64,000 nt of DNA, from contig NZ_JANIPD030000023.1 of NCBI RefSeq assembly GCF_024609215.1, forward strand, positions 62,001 to 126,000. The letters run 5' to 3'. The position numbers and the translations under genes are program-made. This stretch comes from Curtanaerobium respiraculi. GTDB lineage: Bacteria; Actinomycetota; Coriobacteriia; Coriobacteriales; Eggerthellaceae. The notes beneath the pieces are model-generated. The model did not search any database and was not told the origin of the DNA. It saw only the letters and a program-made list of their open reading frames with translations. This document shows, piece by piece, positions 7,849 to 15,822 of this stretch. Within the stretch, counting starts at the first letter, position 1; every line of letters starts with the position of its first letter.

Positions 7849-9918
7849 CTACTCAGCCCCTAGTCTTCCAGCAGTCTCCAGCGCATCAGCAACGTTGCCC
7901 AGGTCCATCTCCTCGAGCGTAGAGCGCATCGGCCATCCGGTCGCAGGGTCCCAGCCCTCGCGCACATAGAAGCGCGTCTTGAAATCCTCGAACTTCTCAC
8001 GGTCGAGCGTGCGGCCCTTGCCGGAATGGTATCCCCACTTGCCGTCGATGAACATCGGGTAGAGCGCGTCTTCGGGGTTCGGGCGGTCGTAGACGTAGTC
8101 CGAGAAGACCTCTTGGTCGCGATGGCGCCCCTGGAGGGTCCAGATGGCCTTGTCCAACGTGAAGATCTTGTGCCCGAGCTCCAGAGCGCTCTCGCGCGTG
8201 ATGTCCTTGCCGGTGACTGCCTTGTAGAACTTGCACATGTAGCTGTCCATGTCCCAACGGTAGTCGCCGTAAGGGTCATTGTAATTCGCGTGGATGCCGC
8301 ACCAGCTCCAGTCGCAGAAGGTGAGCGACTGAGTCCAGACACGCGTCCAATGGCGGCTCCAGACCACCATGTCGAGCCGTGCATCGCTGTAGGTGCTGTT
8401 CTCGCTATAGTCGAAGCTCATGGGGTCGAGGCCGGTCGAATACGACAGAGTTTCCGCCAACTCCTTCGCCGTTTGCAGCGGGGGCTTCTCAAGAAGCGTC
8501 ATCGTGGACTTCGGCATCCAATAGACCTGGAAGTTGAAGTAGTGCTCGTTGATGTCACGTTCTCCGAAGACGCTTCCGTAGCCCCATTCGGATTCGACCT
8601 GCGGTGCGTAATGCTCGTAGTAGCCCCATTGCGGATGCACGAGCAGGCCGGTCCGCTGGTCCTCGTCCCACGTGCCCCAGGCCTTTGCCGCACGGGCGAC
8701 GCCGTCTGCCAGCGCCCCAATGTCGCCATCGCGGTTGACCATCTTGGTCAACACCTGCTTGGCGAACTCGTGGGTCCCATAGGTGCTCCAGTCCAGGTCG
8801 CCCGAGTCAATCTGCTTGCCTGGGCCGGCGATTCCGCGCTTGTACAGCGAGTAGAGATACGACGTAGTGTCGATCTCGAAGCCGTTAATCCCCCAGCGGT
8901 TGAGGAGATGTGCGTTGTGCCGGCCGGTCTCCTCAGGCTCGATCGAACCCTTGCCCCAGTTGAAGATGATGCAGAACGACTCGTTGCCGATGCCGTCGGG
9001 ATACATGGCACGGCAGGCACCGTTGCATCCCTCACAGGCTTCGGGCCGCATGGGGATGTAGCTGAAGTTCGACAGTCCCAGACCACGGGTCGGCAGGTTG
9101 AAGATGTGCGTCATGAAGTGACCGTCGTAGGGGATGTTGTCGGGATGGTCGACCTTGTAGACCGACTTCTCATAGACCTCCCTGCGCAGGTTCATCAATG
9201 CATTGGGATCGGCGACCGTGAAACTCTGCGCCCCGGTGAAGCTGACCGCCTTGAGGTTCTTGGAGCCCCACACGGCGGCAAAGCCTGTCTGCGCCGCGAT
9301 ATGGCTCGCGTCGTGCACGATGCCGCCGACCCGCCCAAGCCGCGGCTCCTGCGAGATCGGCGCAATCGCCATGACTGCTGGACGTTGCATGGTCGAACCG
9401 CCGAAATCGGTTTTCTCGATGTCATACCACTCGCCGACGTCTACACCGGCCACACGCTTCTGTATCTCGATCTGGGTATCCCAGGCGTCGAGCTCCATGA
9501 GGTCGGTTGCATCCTCTATGGTCACCTTGCCGTCTATGACGTTGATCCAAACCGGCGTCTCAGATCGGCCCGTGACCATGAACGCGTCGAACCCGGCACG
9601 CTTCATGCCCGGACCGATCCTGCCGCCCATGCTCGAACGTGTGTACCACTCGGGTTCGGCGAAGCTCCCGATGCCGGTAATCTCGACGCGTGCCGCCGCA
9701 GTAGGGACGATGGTCCCGGAGAAGGGGTTGGCGGCGATGACGATGAGGTTCTTCGGGTCGAAGGGCTCGATCGTCTTGTCCTCGCAATAATCCCAGAACA
9801 GAGCGCTGGCCATGCCATGGCCGCCAATCCACTGCTCGTAGGGCTCGGTGTCGACGAACTTCACTTCCCGGGTCGTCAGGTTGACGTAGGCTATCTTGCC
9901 CATGTATCCAGATGACAT
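7849..9918 (-). CDS. Aldehyde:ferredoxin oxidoreductase (tungsten-type)
   Basis: A 689-residue AOR-family enzyme, slightly longer than the 605-residue P. furiosus AOR. The N-terminal domain carries the tungstopterin-binding pattern (WYTRSSMGGRIGPGMKRAGFDA). The [4Fe-4S] motif CEGCNGAC lies at residues 295-302, close to C288/C291/C295 of the P. furiosus enzyme; a fourth Cys is probably in the TFCDWSWCGIHANY region. The family oxidises aldehydes to carboxylates with ferredoxin, or the reverse, in the cytoplasm. It follows the polyferredoxin gene by three bases. Divergence from classical AOR leaves the substrate open (aliphatic or aromatic aldehyde). Confidence 0.92.
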   Translation of the reverse strand: MSSGYMGKIAYVNLTTREVKFVDTEPYEQWIGGHGMASALFWDYCEDKTIEPFDPKNLIVIAANPFSGTIVPTAAARVEITGIGSFAEPEWYTRSSMGGRIGPGMKRAGFDAFMVTGRSETPVWINVIDGKVTIEDATDLMELDAWDTQIEIQKRVAGVDVGEWYDIEKTDFGGSTMQRPAVMAIAPISQEPRLGRVGGIVHDASHIAAQTGFAAVWGSKNLKAVSFTGAQSFTVADPNALMNLRREVYEKSVYKVDHPDNIPYDGHFMTHIFNLPTRGLGLSNFSYIPMRPEACEGCNGACRAMYPDGIGNESFCIIFNWGKGSIEPEETGRHNAHLLNRWGINGFEIDTTSYLYSLYKRGIAGPGKQIDSGDLDWSTYGTHEFAKQVLTKMVNRDGDIGALADGVARAAKAWGTWDEDQRTGLLVHPQWGYYEHYAPQVESEWGYGSVFGERDINEHYFNFQVYWMPKSTMTLLEKPPLQTAKELAETLSYSTGLDPMSFDYSENSTYSDARLDMVVWSRHWTRVWTQSLTFCDWSWCGIHANYNDPYGDYRWDMDSYMCKFYKAVTGKDITRESALELGHKIFTLDKAIWTLQGRHRDQEVFSDYVYDRPNPEDALYPMFIDGKWGYHSGKGRTLDREKFEDFKTRFYVREGWDPATGWPMRSTLEEMDLGNVADALETAGRLGAE

Positions 9919-9921
9919 AGT

Positions 9922-10653
9922 CTATTCTCCTTCCTCGATCTCGGGGTCGTCCCAGAAGCTGCGCGTCACTCCGGACCCGGTCGGAATGAGCCCCGCTTCG
10001 GCAATAGCCTCCTTAGGAGGCTGTAGGCCATCGTCGCTGATGGGGAGGTTCGCACGTGCATAATGCAAGCTTTTGCGCAAGTTGACGTTGTAGCCCGCAT
10101 CGCTTTGCTCGGGAACATCGCGGGTGAATACGATCGCCTTCAGCGAGCAGACATCGACACAAGCGTGATTGTCCGTTATGCCGCCCTCCTTCTCCCAGTA
10201 CGGAGTGCCGAGGCACAGGTCGCACTTCACCGCCTTCCTGTACTCGAAGTCATACATAATCCGCGGCGGGTCGAAGGAGCATGCTTTGATGCACATCTTG
10301 CAGCCGATGCACGCATCCTCATCGATGACGCGCACACCGGTTGCCTCCTCGATGTGCAGGGCGCCGACCGGGCAGGCATCGACGCACGGCGCATCCACGC
10401 ACTGTCGACAGACGTACTGCTCGATGTCGTCGACAGGATATTTCCCGAACACGTTCTTCTTGATCTGAATGCGGGCTTTTGACAGGTTGATAATGCCGTT
10501 ATGCACCATCGAGCAGGCAATCATACAGCTCATGCAGCCCGAGCACTTCTTCGTGTCGATGAGCAGATAACCTTGTGAAAGCTGCTTTCCGACTCCCGCT
10601 TGCTCCATTCCCGGTTGCCCAGTTGCGGATCTCTCTTCAACTGCTGTCGGCAT
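9922..10653 (-). CDS. Four-cluster ferredoxin subunit partnered with AOR
   Basis: A 243-residue protein with sixteen Cys in four groups: C37/C40/C43/C47, C82/C85/C90/C94, C115/C118/C121/C125 and C144/C147/C165/C169. This is the DmsB/HycB-like arrangement of four [4Fe-4S] clusters. It has no Tat signal, so it is cytoplasmic. It is the first gene of the operon and sits three bases before AOR; such subunits carry electrons between AOR and ferredoxin or a membrane complex. The C-terminal 70 residues have no clusters and may dock to AOR. The ATG has an AGGAGGAGA-type ribosome site. Confidence 0.88.
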   Translation of the reverse strand: MPTAVEERSATGQPGMEQAGVGKQLSQGYLLIDTKKCSGCMSCMIACSMVHNGIINLSKARIQIKKNVFGKYPVDDIEQYVCRQCVDAPCVDACPVGALHIEEATGVRVIDEDACIGCKMCIKACSFDPPRIMYDFEYRKAVKCDLCLGTPYWEKEGGITDNHACVDVCSLKAIVFTRDVPEQSDAGYNVNLRKSLHYARANLPISDDGLQPPKEAIAEAGLIPTGSGVTRSFWDDPEIEEGE

Positions 10654-10778
10654 ACTCTCTCCTCCTCTTTAGCATTCGTCTTTCGCGGCCTAAAAGGACG
10701 TAAATGGGGTCGGCCGCACCCGGCGCCCGCAATGCGCCTGGTTCGCAAGACTTTCTCCGCGAGCCTGCAAACGCCTTC

Positions 10779-10809
10779 ATACTAGATGCGGAACTAGGTT
10801 TCTAGTCAA
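10779..10809 (-). promoter_or_regulatory. Candidate promoter and operator of AOR operon
   Basis: On the minus strand TTGACT (10804-10809) and TAGTAT (10779-10784) are separated by 19 bp. The inverted repeat ACTAGA-N14-TCTAGT (10781-10786, 10801-10806) overlaps both elements. A repressor binding here would block the promoter; the nearby TetR gene at 11862 is one candidate regulator. Confidence 0.45.
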
Positions 10810-10846
10810 TGCTTGGATTTGCCCGATGTTTGTTCGTTATCTTGCT

Positions 10847-11054
10847 TTGAGGCTAATAAGGAACTGCAATTATATTGATTTGCTTATGCATCTGGCCTTT
10901 ATTTTTTAGGGCTTGATTCCGAACCCCGTTTCGACGCTAACATTTTTTATCGGCGGATGCGAAACGACGTTCGCCTCATGGGGCGCGGCGGGTATCCTCT
11001 CCGGATAAAAGGACGTTTACTGTGCCCCTGCGGGATGCGCCGCAAAGGCATCCC
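10847..11054 (+). promoter_or_regulatory. Candidate promoter and structured leader of transporter gene
   Basis: The 434-base divergent region (10654-11087) is AT-rich for this genome. On the plus strand TTGAGG (10847-10852) and TATATT (10871-10876) are 18 bp apart; a second weaker pair is TTGATT (10913) with TAACAT (10938). Either would leave a long untranslated leader. The leader can form a GGGATGC/GCATCCC stem (11032-11038, 11048-11054) just before the ribosome site GAAAGGAGA. No known riboswitch class was recognised. Confidence 0.35.
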
Positions 11055-11087
11055 CCTCCTGCCTTCGAGTTGAAAGGAGACTGGATC

Positions 11088-11702
11088 ATGCAAGAAAACG
11101 AACCCAAGGAGATTGCGGTAAAGGGGCTCGTCCCCACTGCCAATATCGGCGCAGGCATGTCTATCGGGTATGCCTGTCTATGCTTCGCCTTCTGGGCGAA
11201 CGCGATGGGGTTCACGGTGCCGGGCGGCTTCGGCATTGCAATCGGCGTCGTGCTCATCGGCTTTTTCGTCATCTACTGGGTCGGCGGCATGTACTTCCTA
11301 AAGCAAGGAAACACGATCTCCGGCGCCATTTTCGTCACATTTGCGTGCGTCTTCGGGCTGTTCAGCGGTGGCATGAACCTGACAGGCGCTATCTGCACGA
11401 CCTTGGGAGTGCCCTTCGACTACACGATATTGAACATCTCGTTCGTCTTAGCTGGCCTGTTCCTTCTTTTCATCCTGCCTTCAATGACCGGGTTCAGCAA
11501 GGTAGACTTCTGTTGCTTCCTGTTTTCGGGAATCGGCGTGGCCGGATTTGGCGTCGCAGGGCTTGGCATCGCACCCGATATCGCCAACGCAATCGCCGGG
11601 TGGTCTATCCTCATCGGCGGCATCTGCTCGTATTACGGTGGTGTCGCCGCAGTGCTGGCTGCAAGTGGGAAGACGCTTCCCAAGGGGGCGCCGTTCTTCT
11701 AA
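11088..11702 (+). CDS. GPR1/FUN34/YaaH-type carboxylate transporter
   Basis: A 204-residue membrane protein with six predicted hydrophobic segments, the usual size and topology for the acetate-transporter (SatP/YaaH) family. The GGMYFLKQGNTISGAIFVTFA segment between helices 2 and 4 matches the family's G-x-x-x-F-x-x-GNTF pattern. The N-terminal NPAPLGL motif is not conserved, so it is a divergent member. The start at 11088 has GAAAGGAGA upstream. It is divergent from the AOR operon, and moving the acid produced or consumed by AOR is a reasonable inferred role (acetate or another short carboxylate). Confidence 0.7.
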   Translation: MQENEPKEIAVKGLVPTANIGAGMSIGYACLCFAFWANAMGFTVPGGFGIAIGVVLIGFFVIYWVGGMYFLKQGNTISGAIFVTFACVFGLFSGGMNLTGAICTTLGVPFDYTILNISFVLAGLFLLFILPSMTGFSKVDFCCFLFSGIGVAGFGVAGLGIAPDIANAIAGWSILIGGICSYYGGVAAVLAASGKTLPKGAPFF

Positions 11703-11717
11703 GGAAACGTAGTTGAA

Positions 11718-11762
11718 TTCCGCTTTGGCGAGTGCGCGCAGAGCAGGTTCGCCAAGGCGGAA
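11718..11762. terminator. Long hairpin between convergent transporter and TetR genes
   Basis: A 14-bp inverted repeat with one mismatch (TTCCGCTTTGGCGA / TCGCCAAGGCGGAA) lies 15 bases after the transporter stop. A second perfect stem, CACCCGCG/CGCGGGTG (11801-11822), lies 40 bases before the TetR stop. Neither has a strong T run, but their position between convergent genes suggests bidirectional termination. Confidence 0.5.
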
Positions 11763-11861
11763 GGCGCCTGCAACGCTAGGTGCACCCTGCCGAACTTTAA
11801 CACCCGCGGCGGTACGCGGGTGCATATGTCCAAAGGTTGTCAGACAAGATTCTTATCGGGC

Positions 11862-12401
11862 CTATGTGGAGATATGGTCGTAGACTAGTCTGAGATAGCG
11901 GTCGACGTAGCTGCGTATGTCCACGTCGATATCGTGGTTCAACGCGCTTGAAACCATTCCGGTAATGCTGAACGTGGTCATCTGGATAAAGAATTCGACG
12001 TCGTTCTCCGCGATGCCCTCGAATTTCGGGTCGAGTTCGGTGCACCGTTCAATCACCTCGTACACGAGGCGATTCAGATTGCGATCCAGCATGCTGCGGT
12101 CGAGATGCTGGTAGTTCTCCAGCATGCTCAAACCCGAATGGTCTTCGGTCATCTCTATGATGCTGCCCCCCACGATCTGCCACGCTTCACGGGGGGACTG
12201 GGCCTTCTCGAACGCTTCGTCGATATGCTGGCGGTACATCCAGTCGACCAGGTCGTAGATATCTTTGAAATGGTAGTAGAACGTCATGCGGGAGACGCCG
12301 GCACGATCCACCACGTCCTTCACCGTGATGGTCTGCGTCCCGCCTTCTAGGAGGATCTGCCGATACGACTCCGCGAGGCTCAGCTTGGTATCGTCGCTCA
12401 A
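11862..12401 (-). CDS. TetR/AcrR-family regulator
   Basis: A 179-residue regulator with the TetR HTH at residues 10-55 (TITVKDVVDRAGVSRMTFYYHFKDIYDLVDWMY). The C-terminal domain is all-helical and resembles the DhaS/TetR_C_8 type often seen in Firmicutes and Coriobacteriia. The start is a TTG at 12401 with GGAGG five to six bases upstream. It is monocistronic, convergent with the transporter gene, and close to the AOR region, whose promoter holds an inverted repeat. Its ligand is unknown. Confidence 0.85.
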   Translation of the reverse strand: MSDDTKLSLAESYRQILLEGGTQTITVKDVVDRAGVSRMTFYYHFKDIYDLVDWMYRQHIDEAFEKAQSPREAWQIVGGSIIEMTEDHSGLSMLENYQHLDRSMLDRNLNRLVYEVIERCTELDPKFEGIAENDVEFFIQMTTFSITGMVSSALNHDIDVDIRSYVDRYLRLVYDHIST

Positions 12402-12551
12402 GGTACCTCCTCAAGTTAGATGCCAGTAATTACGCGGCATATCCTACCTTCCAGATTGGCAATTTCGAAAACCGTCACCAAAAAGAAACGGAAACCCATG
12501 CGTGCTTTCAACATGCTGAACGGCAGACTGCAACCGACACGCCTTCGTTCT

Positions 12552-12591
12552 TGGAAAACGGAGGGGGCACGGTCCGCATGAACCGTGCCCC
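12552..12591 (-). terminator. Terminator of the rpsO-pnp transcript
   Basis: A perfect 10-bp stem (GGGGCACGGT / ACCGTGCCCC, 12564-12591) is followed on the minus strand by CTCCGTTTTCC. It lies about 40 bases past the pnp stop codon. Confidence 0.8.
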
Positions 12592-12632
12592 TGCTGAAGC
12601 GGGTATGTTGTTCGGCGCGCGCCTGCTGCCGC

Positions 12633-14849
12633 CTACTCGCCGGTGTGGCGGCGGCGGGGCTTGCGGTGGCTGTCGCCGTTGCCGTGCCCCCCGCGATCGC
12701 CGGGATGGCGGCGGGGCTTGTCGTTGCGCTCGCGGCGCGGGCGATCCTCAAAGCTTCCCTCGGGCGCGTCGGGCTTGTCGACGCGGTCGAGGCTGATCTT
12801 GCCGTTGTCGCCGACCTCGATGACCTCGACCTTCACCTCGTCGCCGAGGGAGAGCACGTCCTCGACCTTGCCCACGCGGCCGTTGGCCATGCGGGAGATG
12901 TGCAACAGCCCGTCCTTGGTGGGGGTCAGGCTCACGAACGCCCCGAAGTCCTTGATGCCCACGACCCTTCCGTCGAAGACCTCGCCCACCTCGGGCTCCT
13001 TGACGATGTCGAGGATGGCCTTCTTGGCCGCCTCGCCCGCCGGGCCCTCGACGGCGGCGATATGCACGGTGCCGTCCTCCTCGACCTCGATGGTCGCGCC
13101 GGTCTCGTCCTGCAAGCCGCGGATGACCTTGCCGCCCGTGCCGATGACGTCGCGGATCTTATCCACGGGGATCTTGATGGTCTCGATGCGGGGAGCGAAA
13201 TCGGACAGGCTCTCGCGCGGGGCCGGGATCTCCTTCAGCATGGCATCCAGGATGAACGCGCGTCCCTCCTTTGCCTGCTGCAGAGCGGCACCGAGGATTT
13301 CGGTGGACAGGCCCTTGGCCTTGTTGTCCATCTGCAGCGCGGTGATGCCGGCGGCGGTGCCCGTCACCTTGAAGTCCATGTCGCCGAGGAAGTCCTCCAG
13401 GCCCTGGATGTCGGACAGTATGACCACGCCGTCGTCTTCCTTGATCAAGCCCATCGCGATGCCGGACACCGGCGCGCTGATGGGCACGCCCGCGTCCATC
13501 AGCGCAAGGCAGGAGCCGCACGTGGACGCCATCGAGGACGATCCGTTCGATTCCAGGATCTCGCTTACCACGCGGATGGCGTACGGGAAGACATCCTCGT
13601 CGGGGAGGACGGGAAGCAGCGCGCGCTCGGCGAGGGCGCCATGGCCGACCTCGCGGCGCTTCGGCGCGCCCAGGCGGCCCGTCTCGCCCGTGCAGAACGG
13701 TGGGAAGTTGTATTGATGCATGTAGCGCTTGCCCTCGGCGGGATCGATGGTGTCCAAGCGCTGGCCTTCGCGCAGGGTTCCCAGCGTGCAGACCGAAAGC
13801 GCCTGGGTCTGGCCGCGCTGGAAGAGGCCGCTGCCGTGGACGCGGGGAAGGTACCCGGGCTTGATGTAGAGCGGGCGGATCTCCTTGGCGGTGCGGCCGT
13901 CGGCGCGCTCGCCCGTCTCGATGATCATGCGGCGCATGGCCTTCTTCTCAAGCGCTTTGAGGGCGGCGGCGATGTCGCTGGCCCATGCGGCCTGCTCATC
14001 TTCCGAGAAGTCGGCCTGCCTGACGGAAGCCTTCAGCGCCTCGACCTTGCCGATGCGGCTCTGCTTGTCAGCGTCGTGCAGCGCGGCGGACATCTCGTCG
14101 AAGTGGGCGTTCACGCGCTCGGCGATGCTGGGATCCGCCTCGTGCAGCTTGTACTCCAGGGGCGTGATGTCGCACTTGTCCAAAAACGCCTGCTGATGCG
14201 CGCAGAACTCGGCGATGGCCTTCTGGCCGAAGTCCATGGCGGCGAGCATGTCGATCTCGCTGATCTGGTCCGCGCCGGCCTCCACCATGCTGATGTAGCC
14301 GGCGGTGCCCGCGATCGTCAGGTTGAGGTCGCTGCCCTCCTGCTCTTCGAAGGTCGGGTTCACGATGAAGTCGCCCGTCTCGGGGTTGCGGCCGATACGC
14401 ACGCACGCGGCCGGCCCGTCGAACGGGGCGCCGCCGACCAGCAGCGCGGCGCTCGCGCCGTTCACGCAGATGCAATCGGGCGGATTCTGGCCGTCAACGA
14501 CGAACGTGGTGGCCACGATCTGCACCTCGTTTTTGAACCCGTCGGGGAAGCCCGGGCGGATGGGGCGGTCGACCATGCGGGCGGTCAGCGTGCCCTTCTC
14601 GCTCGCGCGGCCCTCGCGCTTCAGATACCCGCCGGGGATGCGGCCCACGGCGTACATCTTTTCCTGAAAGTCCACCGTGAGGGGGAAGAAATCGTAGTCG
14701 CGCTCTTCCTTGCTGACAACCGCGGTGACCAGGATAGTGGTGTCACCCTGCGTGACCAGCACGGCGCCGGTCGCCTGCTTGGCAAGTTCACCGGTCTCGA
14801 AGCGGTACTTCTTGCCGTAGAGCTCGAATTCTTCGACGATTTTGTTCAT
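12633..14849 (-). CDS. pnp: Polyribonucleotide nucleotidyltransferase (PNPase)
   Basis: A 738-residue PNPase: two RNase PH domains (about 10-145 and 325-470) joined by the helical linker, a KH domain with IRDVIGTGGKVIRGLQ (about 560-620), and an S1 domain with GRVVGIKDFGAFVSL (about 630-695). The phosphorolytic active site is in the second PH domain. It degrades RNA 3' to 5' in the cytoplasm. The basic tail (about 40 residues, rich in Arg/His/Gly) is typical of actinobacterial PNPases. It follows rpsO, the standard order; a hairpin between them probably tunes its level. Confidence 0.97.
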   Translation of the reverse strand: MNKIVEEFELYGKKYRFETGELAKQATGAVLVTQGDTTILVTAVVSKEERDYDFFPLTVDFQEKMYAVGRIPGGYLKREGRASEKGTLTARMVDRPIRPGFPDGFKNEVQIVATTFVVDGQNPPDCICVNGASAALLVGGAPFDGPAACVRIGRNPETGDFIVNPTFEEQEGSDLNLTIAGTAGYISMVEAGADQISEIDMLAAMDFGQKAIAEFCAHQQAFLDKCDITPLEYKLHEADPSIAERVNAHFDEMSAALHDADKQSRIGKVEALKASVRQADFSEDEQAAWASDIAAALKALEKKAMRRMIIETGERADGRTAKEIRPLYIKPGYLPRVHGSGLFQRGQTQALSVCTLGTLREGQRLDTIDPAEGKRYMHQYNFPPFCTGETGRLGAPKRREVGHGALAERALLPVLPDEDVFPYAIRVVSEILESNGSSSMASTCGSCLALMDAGVPISAPVSGIAMGLIKEDDGVVILSDIQGLEDFLGDMDFKVTGTAAGITALQMDNKAKGLSTEILGAALQQAKEGRAFILDAMLKEIPAPRESLSDFAPRIETIKIPVDKIRDVIGTGGKVIRGLQDETGATIEVEEDGTVHIAAVEGPAGEAAKKAILDIVKEPEVGEVFDGRVVGIKDFGAFVSLTPTKDGLLHISRMANGRVGKVEDVLSLGDEVKVEVIEVGDNGKISLDRVDKPDAPEGSFEDRPRRERNDKPRRHPGDRGGHGNGDSHRKPRRRHTGE

Positions 14850-14989
14850 ATGCCTTCTTGTTCTTTCTCTTTCCTCCGCGCCCTATTGCGCGAAAGCTTC
14901 TTCGAAGGGGTTCCTTCACGAGCAGGCGGGGCACCTTTCCCCTCCCGACCGTTTTCCAGGCGCCGCCTCCTGCGAGCACCCGGATATGC

Positions 14990-15010
14990 AAAGCCCGCCT
15001 GGCGGCGGGC
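14990..15010 (-). terminator. Intercistronic hairpin between rpsO and pnp
   Basis: Minus-strand stem GCCCGCC-GCCA-GGCGGGC followed by TTTGC begins ten bases past the rpsO stop. The T run is short, so it is more likely a partial terminator or an RNA-processing hairpin, like the rpsO-pnp junction in other bacteria. Confidence 0.65.
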
Positions 15011-15019
15011 CAAATGCAT

Positions 15020-15307
15020 TTACACGTTGTCGCGGATGCCGAGTTTCTTGATAAGGGCACGGTATTCCGTGATGTCGCGGTTCTTGATGTACTTCAGCAG
15101 GCCGCGGCGCTTACCGATGAGCATCATCAGGCCGCGACGGCTGTGGTTGTCCTTCTTGTGGGACTTCAGATGCTCGGTGAGGTTGCTGATGCGCTCGGTG
15201 AGGATGGCAACCTGCACCTCGGCGGAGCCGGAATCGTTCTCGTTCTTGCCGTATTCCTTCATGAGCTCGGCAACGCGCTCTTTGGAAATGCTCAGCTTGT
15301 CAGCCAT
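15020..15307 (-). CDS. rpsO: 30S ribosomal protein S15
   Basis: A 95-residue S15 (full family length 87-95), with [25 protein letters not shown] and the conserved [10 protein letters not shown] motif that binds the central domain of 16S rRNA. The ATG at 15307 is preceded by AAAGGTGG. It heads the rpsO-pnp unit. The leader of about 110 bases may carry S15 autoregulation. Confidence 0.97.
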   Translation of the reverse strand: MADKLSISKERVAELMKEYGKNENDSGSAEVQVAILTERISNLTEHLKSHKKDNHSRRGLMMLIGKRRGLLKYIKNRDITEYRALIKKLGIRDNV

Positions 15308-15675
15308 GAGATTCCACCTTTCTAACCGCCCCGCAGGGCTTACCGATCCGCTCCCCTCCGGGCGGGCATGCAGGTGGTGCGTGCGGGCTAAGAGGAAAGT
15401 ACGCCGCGTTTTCGCAGCTCGCCCATTATAGGGAAGCCGCCGCGGGCAGCGGGCCGCCATCCGCAAACCTGCACGGGACGCACATAGGCCGCGGAGCGGG
15501 CCCAGGAGCCAAGCAGCCGGGAGAACCACTGCACGACGCCGGTTCGGCAATTCGGCAATTCGACTCGCGAACAGGCCGGCAGCCCGCATATTTGGAGCAT
15601 GAACGCCCGCGACGCCATGGGGATCGGCTGCGATGCCGGCTCGGTCTCCGCCGGCATCGCCGGGACGCCTAGACA
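15308..15675. other. Non-coding stretch: rpsO promoter and leader
   Basis: No gene is supported here. On the minus strand a perfect TATAAT (forward 15425-15430) gives a start near 15417 and a leader of about 110 bases. The leader ends in a small GCCCTGCGGGGC hairpin close to the rpsO ribosome site, which could be the target of S15 autoregulation. The remaining 15431-15675 shows scattered GC-rich palindromes and no open frame with a credible start. Confidence 0.45.
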
Positions 15676-15822
15676 ATATGCCCCGCACCAACGATAGCGG
15701 GGCCTTGCAGAAAAAAAGAAGACCCCACCGTCTGTTGACGCGGGCTCCGGCTGATACGCTGACAGCTGACAGGCGAGTCGGCTACGGCCGTACCGCAAAG
15801 AGATCCGAGGAAGGGGCCTTCC

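Noticed and set aside
8026-9915. 629-codon frame antisense to AOR
   Set aside because: It mirrors the AOR gene, lacks any known domain, and its composition is that of a complementary-strand frame.
10847-11087. Riboswitch in the transporter leader
   Set aside because: A stem is present but no conserved riboswitch core was recognised, so it is described only as a structured leader.
12585-15431. 948-codon frame antisense to pnp and rpsO
   Set aside because: It spans two genuine genes on the other strand and their intergenic hairpin; composition is that of a shadow frame.
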